This document shows positions 7,570 through 18,108 of a stretch of 64,000 nt of DNA, in pieces (position 1 is the stretch's first letter; each line of letters begins with the position of its first letter). This DNA is from Hyphomicrobiales bacterium (GTDB taxonomy: Bacteria; Pseudomonadota; Alphaproteobacteria; Rhizobiales; OSC116). The translations under genes were made by a program, and so were the position numbers. The stretch lies in contig JABSRZ010000007.1 of assembly GCA_013214705.1 (NCBI GenBank), positions 149,335 through 213,334 of the forward strand, read 5' to 3'. The notes under the pieces are model-generated. The model saw nothing but the letters and a program-made list of their open reading frames with translations, ran no database searches and was not told the origin of the DNA.

Positions 7570-10500
7570 TTAAGCATTGCGCAATTGTTTTGCACTCAAC
7601 AGCGCGGACCGTAAGATGGCAGGGTCCACCGGTTTTTGAATAATTTTAAACCCAGCCTCCGAAATTTTGGCATGCACTTCTTTGGTTTTGTCAGCGGTCA
7701 CTATATACCCGCTAAAATCGATGCGGTATTCATCTCGCAAATGCAATAATAATTCTAGCCCGGTTTCGTCATTATCCAGTTGGTAATCGGCAAAAATGAC
7801 ATCTATTTTTTCTTTTTGATCTACCAATTCAATGGTTTGGTTAAAATTAGTAGCGGTGGAGATGTCACATTGCCAGCGGGTGAGAAGTTTTTTCATGCCG
7901 TCTAAAATTATCTGCTCATTGTCTACGGCTATGACGTTTATGCCTTTCAAAATTTCTTCTTGCCTCGGGGTCACAATATTTTCTTGATGTTTATAAGCAA
8001 TGCCCGAAATGGGCACAGCCACCCTAAATACCGAACCTTTACCAACAACCGAACTGACGCTAATTTTGCAATTTATTACACTTGCTATGCGTTCGGTAAT
8101 GGCCAGACCCAAACCAAGACCTTTTTCTTGCCGGGTCGCCCAATTGTCTAGGCGTTTAAATTCTTGGAAAACTTCACTAATATTGTCGGCATCAATGCCG
8201 ATGCCGGTGTCCCAAACTTCAATTAAAATATGCTCGTTTTGCCGCCTACAGCCCAATAATATTTTGCCCGTTGCGGTATATCTAACGGCGTTGGATACAA
8301 AATTCTGCAATATCGAGTAAAGCAGGCCAATGTCGCAATGGATGGTTGCATTACTCTGTACGGTTCTAAGGGTGATGCCTTTTTGCGCCGCCACTACAGA
8401 AAATTCAACACTGAGTGAGTTTAGCAACTTACTGACCGGAAACACTGTATTGTCGGCTTCAACACCGCCACCATCTAATTTAGAAATATCCAGCAAAGCG
8501 TTTAACAACCGCTCAGATGATTTTAGCGATTCAGATATATTTTTAATAATTTCCTTGGTTTCACTCTCGTCATCATTGGCAAAATCTTCTTCTAATACCG
8601 AGGTGAATAGGCGTGCGGCATTTAAGGGTTGCAACAAATCGTGGCTAGCAGCGGCTAAAAACCGGGTTTTACTTTTGGTAGCGGTTTCTGCCAGTTGTTT
8701 GGCATCACGTAATTGCTCTTCTATTTCTACCCGATGTTCTATTTCTTGCACTAGGTTGGCGTTCAATTCAGACAATTCTTCGGTTCGAACGGCCACCCGT
8801 CGCTCGAGGTTTTCATGGCTGTCTTTTAATTCTAATTCGACTTTTCGCCGGTCAGTAATGTCTTGGTAAATGGCAAAAAAGCCGCCGACTTCGCCATTAT
8901 CATCTATTTGAGGGGCGTAGGACACTTGGGTATAGCGGGTGCCAATTTTGGGCCTAAAAATCTCGACATCAAAAGTTTGTTTCCGGCCTTGCAATACTTT
9001 GGTTATATGTGGCTGTTGCACATGGTAACTGGCCGCCCCCAATACATCTTTAATATGTTGACCAATAATTTCTTCTTTTAAAAAATTCCAAGTGGCATGA
9101 AACGCTTTGTTGGCAAATACGAGCTTTTCATTTTTATCTACAAACGAAATAATTTCCGGCACATTGTCGGTATAGAATTGAATATTCTCATCTTTTTCTT
9201 TTAGCGCATTTTCAAAATCGACCAATTTGGTGATGTCGGTAAAACTCACCACCGTGCCGCCACCCGGCATCGGGTTGGATAGAATTTGCAATATTGTGCC
9301 ATCAGGTCGGGTGCGGGTGACATTTCTGGGTATATTCTTTTTCCAGCTTTCTTTACGTTGGGTGACCACCGCTTCCACATCTATATCGCCATATTCGCCA
9401 TTTTGGGCGTTAAATCGTATCAGGTCAGATGCCGGCCTGCCCACATACATATATTCTTCGGCATAACCCGCCATATCGACATATTTTTTGTTCCACGCAA
9501 TGATATTTTGCGAGCTGTCCATCACATAAATTGCATGGCCAATATATTCCAATGTTGAGCGCAGAATTTCTCGGTTAAAGGCTATTTCCTTGCTGGTATC
9601 GCCCAATAAATGAATGATGTCATCTATTTGCAACTTCGTGCCTTTAAGCGCACCCGCCATCACTTTATGGGCAGATGAAACGCCGATGGCCCGGGCGATC
9701 ATTTCTTCGGTATACTGCACCACATCAAAATCTATTTTGTCATTCAGGTGGAATATTTTGTTATATTTTTTCTGTAGACCGATAATGTAATCTTGTTTTT
9801 GGTTAAAACCCAATATTTTTGTGGCCAAATTTTTCAAATCCCACACCCGTAGCATCGTGTCTTGGTCGTCTATATGCGGGGTTAGAGACGGTGCATCGCG
9901 ATTGTCGACAAAAGCCGCCGCCTGCATACTGTCCAACAGACTGGGCACTGATTTTATGGAAAAATAGACGTAACAGCCAATGTTGACGATGAGGCTCATC
10001 ACCACGCCATGGGTTAATGGGTCGCCAAAATCAAACCCAAATAGGGCATGCGGCTTAAACCAACCGCCGCCAAATAAGCCATTTTCGGCCACCACTTCAT
10101 TGATAAATCCGATGTCTAAACTTGGCAGCAACAGAGTGTAAAACCAAGTTAAAAAGCCCAAGCTAAGGCCAATTTTTACGCCATTTCTATGCCCGCGCCG
10201 CCAGGTAATAGCGCCAATAATCGCCGGCGCAAATTGGATGGCCGCCGCAAACGATATGAGGCCAATGCTGGCTAACATTTCGGTGCTAGAGGCGCGGTAA
10301 TAAGCATAGGCCATCAGCATCATCACCACAATCGCGCCACGGCGGATGTTAATTAACCAGCGGCTGAAATCATTGTCATCCATATTTATGAATTTAAACC
10401 GCACAATGAGTGGCATAATAATGTCATTGCTGACCATGGTGCTCAACGTAATAGACGCCACAATCACCATGCCCGTTGCCGCCGAAAAACCACCCAAAAA

Positions 10501-11520
10501 TACCAAAATCGCCAAGGTGTTTTCATTGTTGAATAACGGAATGTTCAAAATAAACTGCTCAGGATTTTGCATATCGGCAGGCAGTGTATTGATGCCACCA
10601 ACAATAATTGGCACCAGCACCAAACTCACCAAAAGTAAATATATAGGCAATATATAACGCGCATGTTTCACATCGCCAACATCGTTATTTTCCACCACTG
10701 CCACATGAAATTGGCGCGGTAAAAATATGATGGCCGACATGCTCAATACGACCATGGTCACAAACCTTGTGTCTATCTGATTGACAGAAAACAAGTCTTG
10801 TTTCAGGTTTAGCGCTTCGACCTGTAGCCATAAGTCGTCAAACCCGCTCATCACGTAGTAAATTATAAATAGCCCAACCGTTAAAAACGCCACCAATTTA
10901 ATGATCGATTCAAACGCAACTGCGGTCATCAGACCACGGTGATGTTCGGTGGCATCTATATGGCGGGTGCCAAACATAATGGCAAAAAACGCCAACATAA
11001 GCGCGATGACAAGTTCATTTGCCCATTCGGCCAAGTTAGGCCCGACGATAAAGGCTTCGCTGCCGCCAATAATCGGCGCTGATATAATTTGATAGCTGGT
11101 GTTAATGGATTTTAACTGCAACGCAATATAAGGCAGGCTACCAATAACCGCAAAACAGGCAATCATCAGCGCTAAATTTTGGCTTTTGCCATAACGGGCG
11201 GCGATAAAATCGGCAATAGAAGAGCTATGCTGTTTGGTGCCGACAAATACCAATTTTTGGATAAACCGACCACAGAATACAAAGGTTAAAACCGGCCCAA
11301 GATAAATAGCAAAATAATGCCAACCAGACGATGTGGCGGTGGCGGCAGCGCCATAATATGTCCAAGATGAACAATATACTGCCAAGGAAATGCTATAAGT
11401 AACGGCGCGCACAAACCCATGTTGAGGTTTGTCCCTATTTCTGTCGCCCCACCAGGCGACAAAAAACAGCGCCCCAATATAAGCCAAACTAATGGTGACA
11501 ATGAGCCAGCCGTCTAACAT
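7570..11520 (-). CDS. SSS-transporter hybrid sensor histidine kinase (CrbS/MxtR-like)
   Basis: A 1316-residue membrane sensor. Residues 1 to about 490 form a sodium/solute-symporter (SLC5-like) domain with a dozen or so membrane helices; then a cytosolic linker (STAC-type region about 535-600), two PAS segments (about 650-760 and 785-890), a coiled coil, a histidine-kinase core with H-box His near residue 960 (AASHDLLQPLNAARLF), an ATPase domain (DTGIGIDADNISEVFQEF, GLGLGLAI) and a C-terminal receiver with Asp near 1245 (FADYQLDN). Known relatives (CbrA, CrbS, MxtR) sense or couple nutrient transport to gene control. Its partner is probably the convergent response regulator. AGAGGG precedes the start. 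It is longer than most relatives because it keeps the receiver. Confidence 0.9.
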   Translation of the reverse strand: MLDGWLIVTISLAYIGALFFVAWWGDRNRDKPQHGFVRAVTYSISLAVYCSSWTYYGAAATATSSGWHYFAIYLGPVLTFVFCGRFIQKLVFVGTKQHSSSIADFIAARYGKSQNLALMIACFAVIGSLPYIALQLKSINTSYQIISAPIIGGSEAFIVGPNLAEWANELVIALMLAFFAIMFGTRHIDATEHHRGLMTAVAFESIIKLVAFLTVGLFIIYYVMSGFDDLWLQVEALNLKQDLFSVNQIDTRFVTMVVLSMSAIIFLPRQFHVAVVENNDVGDVKHARYILPIYLLLVSLVLVPIIVGGINTLPADMQNPEQFILNIPLFNNENTLAILVFLGGFSAATGMVIVASITLSTMVSNDIIMPLIVRFKFINMDDNDFSRWLINIRRGAIVVMMLMAYAYYRASSTEMLASIGLISFAAAIQFAPAIIGAITWRRGHRNGVKIGLSLGFLTWFYTLLLPSLDIGFINEVVAENGLFGGGWFKPHALFGFDFGDPLTHGVVMSLIVNIGCYVYFSIKSVPSLLDSMQAAAFVDNRDAPSLTPHIDDQDTMLRVWDLKNLATKILGFNQKQDYIIGLQKKYNKIFHLNDKIDFDVVQYTEEMIARAIGVSSAHKVMAGALKGTKLQIDDIIHLLGDTSKEIAFNREILRSTLEYIGHAIYVMDSSQNIIAWNKKYVDMAGYAEEYMYVGRPASDLIRFNAQNGEYGDIDVEAVVTQRKESWKKNIPRNVTRTRPDGTILQILSNPMPGGGTVVSFTDITKLVDFENALKEKDENIQFYTDNVPEIISFVDKNEKLVFANKAFHATWNFLKEEIIGQHIKDVLGAASYHVQQPHITKVLQGRKQTFDVEIFRPKIGTRYTQVSYAPQIDDNGEVGGFFAIYQDITDRRKVELELKDSHENLERRVAVRTEELSELNANLVQEIEHRVEIEEQLRDAKQLAETATKSKTRFLAAASHDLLQPLNAARLFTSVLEEDFANDDESETKEIIKNISESLKSSERLLNALLDISKLDGGGVEADNTVFPVSKLLNSLSVEFSVVAAQKGITLRTVQSNATIHCDIGLLYSILQNFVSNAVRYTATGKILLGCRRQNEHILIEVWDTGIGIDADNISEVFQEFKRLDNWATRQEKGLGLGLAITERIASVINCKISVSSVVGKGSVFRVAVPISGIAYKHQENIVTPRQEEILKGINVIAVDNEQIILDGMKKLLTRWQCDISTATNFNQTIELVDQKEKIDVIFADYQLDNDETGLELLLHLRDEYRIDFSGYIVTADKTKEVHAKISEAGFKIIQKPVDPAILRSALLSAKQLRNA

Positions 11521-11581
11521 TTATAATTCCCTCTTTGAGGTTATTAAATAGGCTCAGCTCATCAGAATCAAGTTTTATCTA

Positions 11582-13039
11582 TCAATCCAGCGTATATGAA
11601 AGCCGAAACGCGCCCCAATGTTTGCCGTTCACATAGATAGGCGCAGACACATGTTTGAGGATGACGAATTTGCCGCCGCCCATATCACGGTTATAGGTTT
11701 GGAACAAAAACTCATTTGTATCTTGAGCGCTCGATAAGCCAACGGCATCGTTAAATATGCGTTTATTACGGCAATTGGCAGCGTTCCACAATGGGTCATT
11801 GGATAATGGTTTGGAATATTGCTTATTGTGCATGGGTATATAGCCATTAATGTCAGTCGATATGGCCAATATATATTGGCTATCGGCGGCCAACACTTGT
11901 TCTTGCAAATCCACCAATACACGCTCGGCAAAGCGGGTAAAACCGGTCTCATGTTGCAGTGGCTCAGATTGTTTGATTTCTGTATAGCTAAAATCGAACA
12001 AATCAGCCATAGAAATACTGGCTTTTGCCACTTCTTGTTCAAATAGCTGGCCCACTTTTTTGGCGCTATCAATGGTTAAATATATAGATTTTGAGTCAAA
12101 TGTTTCTATGCCAGACGTGGCCACTCGGCCAACCAAATTATCTGAAATCGTGGCAGTTTTTTGCATTTCTTGGGTGGCGTGCATCAGCTGCTTGCTGTTA
12201 TCCTCAACATGTTCTTTAATGTCGATAATAACATTGGAGAAGTTTTTCATATCGGCATTATTGCTCTCTACATTTTTAGAAATGGTTTTAGAGCTGGCGT
12301 TAATTTCATCAAACGCATCCCCTAAACCGGATATTTCATTTTTAAGCTCGCCTGTGCTCTGGTGCACATGGTCAATATGTTCCATAGCGCTGTCACTAAG
12401 CTCAATTAAAGTGACGGATTCATCACGCAAAGCATTCAACGTGCTGTCAATTTGGGCAGTGGCTGTGCTGGTTTGGTCTGCAAGGTTTTTCACTTCGGCT
12501 GCCACCACGGCAAATCCTTTGCCCGCTTCGCCGGCACGCGCAGCTTCAATCGTGGCATTTAACGCCAATAAATTGGTTTGTCTGGCAATGGTTTGAATGG
12601 CTTCAGCCACCGCGGTCACACTGCCTAAAGATTGCTGCAAACCGGTCAGATGTGTCGTGATGTTTTTCACAATGGTCACAAGCTCAGCAATTTCTGTCAC
12701 AGACTCATCTAGTTTTTGGCCTGATTCGTTAACTTTAGAGCCTAAATTTTGGGTGGTTTGTTCGGCTATTTTAACCGCATCGGATATTTTTTGATTTGCA
12801 GACAAGGTTAAAGTCACCGCCGTGGACAAATCATCGAATCGGTCTTCTAATACTAATTGTGATTGGTTGGTGGTCATAATTACTTGCGAAACCTCGGCAA
12901 TATTCACGCCAACATAATTTAATTCTTCAGAGATATCTTTTAATATCTCTTTACTATCAATGGTTTCCGGCTGTTCGATTTCATCTGATTCCGCTGTTTG
13001 AGAAACTGTCTTTTTGATTTTTATTTTTAGTAATGACAT
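11582..13039 (-). CDS. Soluble methyl-accepting chemotaxis protein with C-terminal sensor
   Basis: A 485-residue chemoreceptor without a signal peptide or any membrane segment, so cytoplasmic. After a 35-residue linker comes a helical signalling domain with the highly conserved hairpin tip ([38 protein letters not shown], about residues 160-200 of the protein) that contacts CheA/CheW. The C-terminal 140 residues ([12 protein letters not shown]... to RLSYTLD) carry a Cache/PAS-like sensory segment with [13 protein letters not shown] and FRLSYTLD, placing the sensor after the signalling hairpin. Start at 13039 has GGGGAGG upstream; an earlier in-frame start at 13066 has none. No che genes are in the window. 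Confidence 0.85.
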   Translation of the reverse strand: MSLLKIKIKKTVSQTAESDEIEQPETIDSKEILKDISEELNYVGVNIAEVSQVIMTTNQSQLVLEDRFDDLSTAVTLTLSANQKISDAVKIAEQTTQNLGSKVNESGQKLDESVTEIAELVTIVKNITTHLTGLQQSLGSVTAVAEAIQTIARQTNLLALNATIEAARAGEAGKGFAVVAAEVKNLADQTSTATAQIDSTLNALRDESVTLIELSDSAMEHIDHVHQSTGELKNEISGLGDAFDEINASSKTISKNVESNNADMKNFSNVIIDIKEHVEDNSKQLMHATQEMQKTATISDNLVGRVATSGIETFDSKSIYLTIDSAKKVGQLFEQEVAKASISMADLFDFSYTEIKQSEPLQHETGFTRFAERVLVDLQEQVLAADSQYILAISTDINGYIPMHNKQYSKPLSNDPLWNAANCRNKRIFNDAVGLSSAQDTNEFLFQTYNRDMGGGKFVILKHVSAPIYVNGKHWGAFRLSYTLD

Positions 13040-13111
13040 TGCTTCTAAACCTCCCCATGCCATCATCTATACTGAATATAATTAACAACATATTAACAGC
13101 CAACATCACCC

Positions 13112-13142
13112 TTGACTTTCCAGTCGCTGGAATGTTTAGTGA
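13112..13142 (+). promoter_or_regulatory. CueR-type copper promoter of copA
   Basis: TTGACT (13112-13117), a 19-bp spacer containing the dyad TTCCAG-TCG-CTGGAA, then TAGTGA (13137-13142). The long spacer and dyad between the promoter elements are the hallmark of MerR-family activation, and the arrangement is almost superimposable on the E. coli copA promoter. It is 30 nt upstream of the copA start, and the operon encodes a CueR. Confidence 0.85.
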
Positions 13143-13172
13143 AAGGCACATCATTTAATTAAGGAGTTTCAA

Positions 13173-15548
13173 ATGGCAAATTCAACTCAAGCATCAAATG
13201 CGGCCACCGAAAAGCCAACCGATAAAATATTCGCCATCGACCCGGTGTGCGGCATGAAAGTCGACACAGCCAACGAAACCAAAAAGCGCCATACTCACGA
13301 TGGCGAGATATATTATTTTTGCAACCCCAAATGCCACGATAAATTTGTGCCAAAACCCGAATATTATTTATCTGGTCAACATAAAATAGACGCGGCAAAA
13401 GCCAGTGAAAACGCGCCTAAAGGCACCCGCTACACCTGTTCCTGTCATCCAGAAATTATAGAATACGCACCGGGCATTTGCCCCATTTGCGGCATGGCAT
13501 TAGAGGTTATGGATATGCCTTCAGATCAAGTGAACCCAGAATTAATAAACTTTACCCGGCGCTTATGGGTGGCCGCGCCGTTGGCTTTCATATTATTAGT
13601 CATTGAAATGAGCGACCATATCTTTGGTGTCAACCTAGTGCCAAGCCTCAGCGGGTTGGAACGTCAATGGCTTGGCTTGGCCATGGCCACACCAGTTATG
13701 TGGGCAGGTAAACCGTTTTTCGAGCGCGCCATTAATTCGTTCAAATCTATGAATTTAAATATGTTCACACTCATTGGTGTTGGTACATTTTCGGCCTATG
13801 CCTATTCGATCACGGCTACATTCCTGCCAGATATCTTCCCCGATTCGATGTTAAATGACATGCAAGTGATACCGGTTTATTTTGAGACCGCCGGGGTGAT
13901 CATCGCCTTGGTGTTGCTCGGTCAAATTATGGAAATCAGATCAAAAGAAAAGACTGGCAACGCGATTAAACAATTAATGAACTTAACACCCGATTTTGCC
14001 CACGTGATCGCCAAAGACGGTAAGGAGAGTGATGTGCCAGTGGCTCAAATTGTTAAAGGGGCTATATTAAGGGTGCGGGCGGGAGAAAAAATCCCGCTAG
14101 ATGGTGTGATCACCAATGGTAAAAGTTATGTCGATGAATCAATGGTCACCGGTGAGCCAACTCAGATCGCCAAACAAGTGGGCGATGCGGTTATTGGCGG
14201 CACTATAAATGGGTCTGGCGGGTTTGATTTAAAAACCACAAAATTAGGCAATGAAACCATTTTAGCTCAAATCATCAAAATGGTGGGTGAAGCCCAGCGG
14301 TCACGTGCGCCGATCCAATCTTTGGCCGATAAAGTGTCTAACTATTTTGTGCCCATCGTTTTTGCAGCGGCTGCCTTGGCGTTTTTAGCGTGGATGTATT
14401 TTGGCCCTGACCCAAAATTAAGTTATGCCGTGGTCGCGGCAGTTAGTGTGCTTATCATCGCCTGCCCTTGTGCTTTGGGCTTGGCCACTCCGATGTCTAT
14501 TATGGTGGCTATGGGCAAAGGCGCTAAGAACGGGGTGCTGATTAAAAATGCCGCACAGCTAGAAAAAATGGCCAAGGTGGACATTCTCATCGTCGATAAA
14601 ACCGGTACAATAACCCATGGCAAACCAGAAGTGATTGATATTTTCTGCATGCATGATGAATATTCTACGCAAGATATTATAAAATTTGTCAATTCCGCTG
14701 AACAATTTAGCGACCATCCACTGGCCTTTGCAGTGCAAGATTATGCCAATCAATATAATATTGGGTTTGCCGAAACAGAGCAGTTCGAAACGGTGACCGG
14801 TCTGGGCATTAAGGCGCAAATTGATGGCAAAAATATACGGGTTGGTAATCTGAAGTTTATGCAAAATCTATCGGTAGATTTCAACGCCATATCCGGCGAG
14901 GCTCAAAACAAACTCGACAGTGGCAATACGCCACTTTACTTGGCTATAGACGGTGCGGCAGTGGGCATAATATTTGTGGCAGATGCGGTCAAACCCGATA
15001 GCAAATTCGCCATCGAGAAATTACATAAATTAGGTGTAAAAGTCATTATGGCGACAGGCGACATCGCCCAAAGTGCCAATAACATTGCGGCAGCGGTTAA
15101 CATTGATGAGGTCAAATTCTCTATGCTACCTTCGGATAAAATTGCCTTGGTAAAACAATTGCAAGCCGATGGACATGTGGTGGCTATGGCTGGCGATGGC
15201 ATTAATGATGCCCCGGCTCTGGCGCAAGCTAATGTCGGCATCGCCATGGGGACTGGCGCAGGCGTGGCCATAGAAAGTGCTGGCATTACTTTGGTGGGTG
15301 GCAATTTAATGGGCATTGTTAAAGCTAAACATCTGTCCGATGCCACGATGAGCAATATCAAACAAAACTTGTTTTTCGCCTTTATATATAATGTTGCCGG
15401 TGTCCCAATTGCGGCAGGGATATTATTCCCATTTGTGGGCATATTATTGTCACCAATATTTGCCGCTGCGGCCATGAGCTTGTCATCTGTGTCAGTCATT
15501 TTCAACGCGCTTCGGCTCAGAAAAATAAATTTGGAGGGTAACAAATGA
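13173..15548 (+). CDS. copA: Copper-exporting P1B-type ATPase with N-terminal YHS and metal-binding domains
   Basis: A 791-residue inner-membrane pump exporting Cu(I) (possibly Ag(I)). The N-terminus lacks the usual CxxC heavy-metal-associated fold and instead has a YHS domain (DPVCGMKV...[12 protein letters not shown], about residues 21-55) and a small cysteine-rich binding domain (YTCSCHPEI...GICPICGM, about 85-112). Catalytic features: TGEP near 325, ion-site CPC near 429, phosphorylation motif DKTGT near 474, HP near 513 and GDGINDAP near 673. GGAG precedes the ATG. The stop overlaps the cueR start by 4 nt (ATGA), so both are one operon driven by the CueR promoter. Confidence 0.93.
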   Translation: MANSTQASNAATEKPTDKIFAIDPVCGMKVDTANETKKRHTHDGEIYYFCNPKCHDKFVPKPEYYLSGQHKIDAAKASENAPKGTRYTCSCHPEIIEYAPGICPICGMALEVMDMPSDQVNPELINFTRRLWVAAPLAFILLVIEMSDHIFGVNLVPSLSGLERQWLGLAMATPVMWAGKPFFERAINSFKSMNLNMFTLIGVGTFSAYAYSITATFLPDIFPDSMLNDMQVIPVYFETAGVIIALVLLGQIMEIRSKEKTGNAIKQLMNLTPDFAHVIAKDGKESDVPVAQIVKGAILRVRAGEKIPLDGVITNGKSYVDESMVTGEPTQIAKQVGDAVIGGTINGSGGFDLKTTKLGNETILAQIIKMVGEAQRSRAPIQSLADKVSNYFVPIVFAAAALAFLAWMYFGPDPKLSYAVVAAVSVLIIACPCALGLATPMSIMVAMGKGAKNGVLIKNAAQLEKMAKVDILIVDKTGTITHGKPEVIDIFCMHDEYSTQDIIKFVNSAEQFSDHPLAFAVQDYANQYNIGFAETEQFETVTGLGIKAQIDGKNIRVGNLKFMQNLSVDFNAISGEAQNKLDSGNTPLYLAIDGAAVGIIFVADAVKPDSKFAIEKLHKLGVKVIMATGDIAQSANNIAAAVNIDEVKFSMLPSDKIALVKQLQADGHVVAMAGDGINDAPALAQANVGIAMGTGAGVAIESAGITLVGGNLMGIVKAKHLSDATMSNIKQNLFFAFIYNVAGVPIAAGILFPFVGILLSPIFAAAAMSLSSVSVIFNALRLRKINLEGNK

Positions 15549-15937
15549 ACATTGGTAACGCAGCCAAAATAACCGGCCTAAATGCCAAAACCATCAGATA
15601 TTATGAAGATATAGATCTGATTCATCCCGACCGCAGACATAATGGCTATCGGGATTATAGTGATGGCCATGTAAACACTTTAAGTTTTTTAAAGATGGCG
15701 CGGGGTTTAAGCTTTTCGATAGAAGATTGCCGCGCATTGTTAGGCATGTATCAGAACGAAAAAAGAGCCAGTAAGGATGTGAAGGAGTTGGTGTCAAAAC
15801 AAATCACCCAATTGGATGAATTGATTGTAAATAGCCAAAAAATGAAAGCCACTTTGCAACATTTATCTGACAATTGCCATGGCGATAATAAGCCAGAATG
15901 TGCGATATTGGACGCTTTTTCGCATAAATACAGCTAA
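15545..15937 (+). CDS. cueR: MerR-family copper regulator CueR
   Basis: A 130-residue dimeric regulator that bends its promoter DNA when Cu(I)/Ag(I) is bound. The N-terminal winged helix-turn-helix ([24 protein letters not shown]) and dimerisation helix are clear. Two cysteines in CHGDNKPEC (about residues 111-119) match the two-thiol metal loop CxxxxxxxC of CueR. It starts within the copA stop codon. Being last in the copA operon makes it autoregulated; the site at 13112-13142 is its obvious target. Confidence 0.92.
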   Translation: MNIGNAAKITGLNAKTIRYYEDIDLIHPDRRHNGYRDYSDGHVNTLSFLKMARGLSFSIEDCRALLGMYQNEKRASKDVKELVSKQITQLDELIVNSQKMKATLQHLSDNCHGDNKPECAILDAFSHKYS

Positions 15938-16140
15938 ATTGAGCCTAATATCCATTAATAAGTTGACATTAAAAACGAACAAGCTTATTGGACGGCTTAT
16001 CACTTTGATCTGCGTCTTACTATCTTATAGATGTAGATAAAAGGATGCAGGAAATTCTACTCGATCAGATTCTCTTAAGTTTGGTTATATAGAGATGAAT
16101 TTTTAGCACTCTATTAACCTCTATAAGAGAGAGAAAATCG

Positions 16141-17919
16141 ATGTCAAACTATAGCGATCTGGATCTTCCAGAGGCGCTGCAACACACGCTTGCAGCCATG
16201 GAATTCACAAAAATGACCCCCATTCAAGAAAGCGCCATACCGGTTGCACTTGAGGGCCAAGATATTTTGGGCAGTGCCCAAACAGGTACAGGTAAAACCG
16301 CCGCGTTTTTAGTGCCGCTGATTACCAACATATTATTAAACCCAAAGGCAACCGCCTTGGTTGTATTGCCAACCCGTGAGCTTGCAAAGCAAGTGTATGA
16401 AGTTGCCAATAAATTACTGGGCCGTAAATCTAAAATCGGTAGCGTCTGCATTATTGGCGGCGAAAGCATGGATAAACAGCTTAAAACATTGCGCCAAAAC
16501 CCGCGCATCATCATTGGCACACCTGGCCGTATTAACGACCATTTGAACCGTCGTACATTAAGCTTTTACCATTGTAACTTTGTGGTGTTGGACGAAACTG
16601 ACCGTATGCTCGATATGGGCTTCGGCATTCAGATCGATGAAATATTCGAACATATGAGCGCAGAACGCCAGGTGCTTATGTTCAGTGCGACAATCCCTAA
16701 AAATATTGTTAAACTTTCTAGAAAATATCTTACCGACCCGAAACGCATCGACATTGAAGCTTCGCCAGAACAAGCGTTAAAAATAGAACATACCGCTTTG
16801 CGTCTGACTGAAAAAGGCAAATTCGATGCCTTGGTAGAAGAAATTAATAACCGCGAAGGCACGATCATTATTTTCGGCAAAACCCGTATGATGACTCAAA
16901 AAGCTGCTGATAGGTTGCGCAAACTTGGCATTGATGCCGAAGCCATTCATGGCGATTTACGCCAACATAAGCGCGAGCGCATCATTCGTAACTTCCGTGC
17001 CAACAAATTCCGCATTCTAGTGGCAACAGATGTTGCCGCCCGTGGTTTGGACATTCCGCATATCGAACATGTTATCATTAACGATTTGCCACAAGTGCCT
17101 GAAGATTATATCCATCGGATTGGTCGTACTGGCCGTAATGGCAAATCAGGCAAAGCCATCGTGTTTTTAACACCGCGCGATAATAAACAATGGCGGCTTA
17201 TTCAACGCATATTGCCTGAAGGGCTAGCGGCGAACGAAACTTATGGTAGCTATGAAGCCGAAATGGCTGCTGAAGCTGACAACAAACGTGGTTTCTCACA
17301 AGATAATGACCGTTCACGCGGCAAACGCGGCGACAAAAAAGATAGCTTCCGTACCAATAAAAAACGCAAAGATAATAAGCGTAAAAAATTGTATGGCGAA
17401 GGTGGTGAAGGTTATGATCCATCAAAAGAATCTGGTGCTGCTCGACGTATATCAGAACGCAGTGGTAGCGATGAAACCCGTTCATCACGCCCACCACGCC
17501 GTAGCCAAGATGGCGAACGTAGTTATGGCCGCAAAGCCGAAGGCGACAGAAATGACCGCCCACGCCGCAGCCGCAATACAGAATATTCTGATCAACGCTC
17601 GTTCCAAGGTGATGACCGCTCAAGCGCCCGCGCTGATAGCCACAAAACTGGTGGCCGCAAAAAACGTGGTGATACATGGTCAGATGCTGACAATAGCACT
17701 AACATAAGCCGCCGCGATGCTCGCAGTTCTGGTGAACATAAACCAGATCATAAGCCAAGCAGCAAACGTTCTGAAGGTTGGGCAAAGGCTAAACCTAAAA
17801 ACAAAGGCACTGGCGCTAGAAATGGTGGCGCAACCCGCACCGGCGAAGGCCATGCGTATAAGCCAAAAGCCAAAAAAGGCCCAAATAAACGCGCTATTAA
17901 ACGCCAAATGGCTAGCTAA
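16141..17919 (+). CDS. DEAD-box RNA helicase with long basic tail
   Basis: A 592-residue ATP-dependent RNA helicase. Core motifs: Q motif (FTKMTPIQESAIP), motif I AQTGTGKT, PTRELAKQ, motif II VLDETD (DETD in place of DEAD), motif III SAT, RGLDIPHIEHVINDLP-like motif V and HRIGRTGRNG motif VI. After about residue 375 comes a 215-residue low-complexity tail rich in Arg, Lys, Ser, Gly and Asp, as in CsdA/RhlE-type helicases, for RNA contact. It is preceded by 203 nt without a gene, with a possible TTGACA (15963) promoter and a long leader as is common for cold-induced helicases; this is inference. A GAGAGA-type ribosome site sits before the ATG. Confidence 0.9.
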   Translation: MSNYSDLDLPEALQHTLAAMEFTKMTPIQESAIPVALEGQDILGSAQTGTGKTAAFLVPLITNILLNPKATALVVLPTRELAKQVYEVANKLLGRKSKIGSVCIIGGESMDKQLKTLRQNPRIIIGTPGRINDHLNRRTLSFYHCNFVVLDETDRMLDMGFGIQIDEIFEHMSAERQVLMFSATIPKNIVKLSRKYLTDPKRIDIEASPEQALKIEHTALRLTEKGKFDALVEEINNREGTIIIFGKTRMMTQKAADRLRKLGIDAEAIHGDLRQHKRERIIRNFRANKFRILVATDVAARGLDIPHIEHVIINDLPQVPEDYIHRIGRTGRNGKSGKAIVFLTPRDNKQWRLIQRILPEGLAANETYGSYEAEMAAEADNKRGFSQDNDRSRGKRGDKKDSFRTNKKRKDNKRKKLYGEGGEGYDPSKESGAARRISERSGSDETRSSRPPRRSQDGERSYGRKAEGDRNDRPRRSRNTEYSDQRSFQGDDRSSARADSHKTGGRKKRGDTWSDADNSTNISRRDARSSGEHKPDHKPSSKRSEGWAKAKPKNKGTGARNGGATRTGEGHAYKPKAKKGPNKRAIKRQMAS

Positions 17920-17942
17920 TAAACATTAGCAACAAAGTTATA

Positions 17943-17975
17943 AGACTCACAAATTAATTTTTGTGGGTCTTTTTT
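17943..17975 (+). terminator. Rho-independent terminator after the helicase gene
   Basis: An 11-bp stem (AGACTCACAAA with TTTGTGGGTCT, one G-U pair), 6-nt loop and a run of U residues; it begins 24 nt after the stop codon. Confidence 0.9.
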
Positions 17976-18035
17976 ATGGCAATAAGTGCCAATCCGCCTA
18001 ACCCAAATGGATATGAAAATTATTTTTAAAATAAA

Positions 18036-18062
18036 TGTCGAAACTGGCTATTGCCAATCGTC
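18036..18062 (+). promoter_or_regulatory. Candidate ECF42 sigma-factor promoter
   Basis: TGTCGA (18036-18041), 17-bp spacer, CGTC (18059-18062). This matches the reported ECF42 target (TGTCGA at -35 and CG[A/T]C at -10) and stands about 47 nt before the DGPF gene that heads the ECF42 operon, so the sigma factor would be autoregulated. Confidence 0.6.
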
Positions 18063-18108
18063 TAGTATATGAGCCACAATGTTGTGGAGTTTTAAAAAGG
18101 AAATAATC

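Noticed and set aside
8330..8869. Plus-strand 179-codon frame opposite the hybrid kinase
   Set aside because: Shadow of the conserved kinase region; serine-rich translation without likeness to any family.
14936..15544. Long minus-strand frame (202 codons) opposite copA
   Set aside because: Lies wholly within a well-conserved P-type ATPase and its translation (Ala/Met/Pro-rich) has no family likeness.
17198..17707. Overlapping frames on both strands in the helicase tail
   Set aside because: Created by the low-complexity Arg/Gly/Ser tail; no ribosome sites and His/Cys-rich repetitive products.
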